Part shown: positions 5,118 through 5,292 of the stretch, piece by piece
Layout of the letters: every line of letters starts with the position of its first letter
Position numbering within the stretch: position 1 is the stretch's first letter
Assembly (NCBI GenBank): GCA_002448875.1
Contig: DKAS01000071.1
Coordinates: forward strand, 1-5,292
Direction of reading: 5' to 3'
Source: Proteobacteria bacterium UBA6920
GTDB taxonomy: Bacteria; Pseudomonadota; Gammaproteobacteria; SG8-11
DNA length: 5,292 nt
The notes under the pieces: generated by a model
What the model was told of the DNA's origin: nothing
What the model saw: the letters and a program-made list of their open reading frames with translations, nothing else
Database searches by the model: none
Position numbers and translations under genes: made by a program

Positions 5118-5292
5118 ATGCGCTCCCTGCAACTCCGCCTTGGTTCCGGTCTGGCCATCAGCCTGGTGGTGCTGCTGGGCCTGCAGTGGGCGCTGGCGTC
5201 GCGCGCCATCCACTATCTGCTGGAAGACTACATTCTGGAGGAGCTGGAGCAGGACGCGGAGGCGGTGCTGAACGCCTGCATGTTCACCGCCG
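5118..5292 (+). CDS. Sensor histidine kinase, N-terminal 58 residues (partial)
   Basis: Only the start is in the window. Basic residues R2, R7 and then a hydrophobic segment at about 8-28 (GLAISLVVLLGLQWALA) form the first membrane helix. It is followed by an acidic, helix-forming stretch, ILEELEQDAEAVLNA, which would begin the periplasmic sensor region. This layout and the position right after an OmpR-family regulator support a QseC/PmrB-like kinase; the catalytic parts lie beyond the edge. There is no recognisable ribosome binding site, only the GC-rich CGCGG-T-CCGCG repeat at 5106-5116, so the ATG is the best but unconfirmed start and translation may be weak or coupled to the regulator. 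Confidence 0.8.
   Translation, partial: MRSLQLRLGSGLAISLVVLLGLQWALASRAIHYLLEDYILEELEQDAEAVLNACMFTA

Overview
The window is GC-rich, gene-dense bacterial chromosome. Gene content fits a proteobacterium, most likely a gammaproteobacterium: a GspE/PilB-type ATPase, a small periplasmic c-type cytochrome set, and a QseB/PmrA-like two-component system. No tRNA, rRNA, insertion sequence, CRISPR array or phage gene is visible.

Left part (1-2167). A GspE/PilB-family ATPase runs off the left edge on the minus strand, cut inside its Walker A motif. A 232-base gap follows with three consecutive perfect inverted repeats. Next is a plus-strand secreted protein of 154 residues with an SGGFAG motif that recalls the emfourin family. 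It converges, 15 bases apart, on a minus-strand putative lipoprotein of unknown function.

Right part (2409-5292). Six plus-strand genes form an apparent operon: a four-helix b-type cytochrome (211 aa), a monoheme SHP-type cytochrome c (DUF1924, 133 aa), a diheme DHC-type cytochrome c (183 aa), a PepSY-domain exported protein (127 aa), an OmpR-family response regulator (221 aa) and the start of a sensor kinase, cut by the right edge. Two junctions are one-base TGATG overlaps (cytochrome b/SHP and PepSY/regulator); the others are 39, 15 and 17 bases apart.

How it may work: the membrane cytochrome b would take electrons from quinol and pass them to the periplasmic diheme cytochrome, which would reduce SHP. 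SHP is known from Rhodobacter sphaeroides as an oxygen-binding c-type heme protein with an unusual asparagine heme ligand. The residues for that ligand and its disulfide loop are present here. The PepSY protein and the two-component system probably sense a condition at the envelope and control the operon. The SHP-DHC-cytochrome b grouping is already known, but its physiological substrate is not settled; the coupling to PepSY plus a QseB-like system is the part most worth following.
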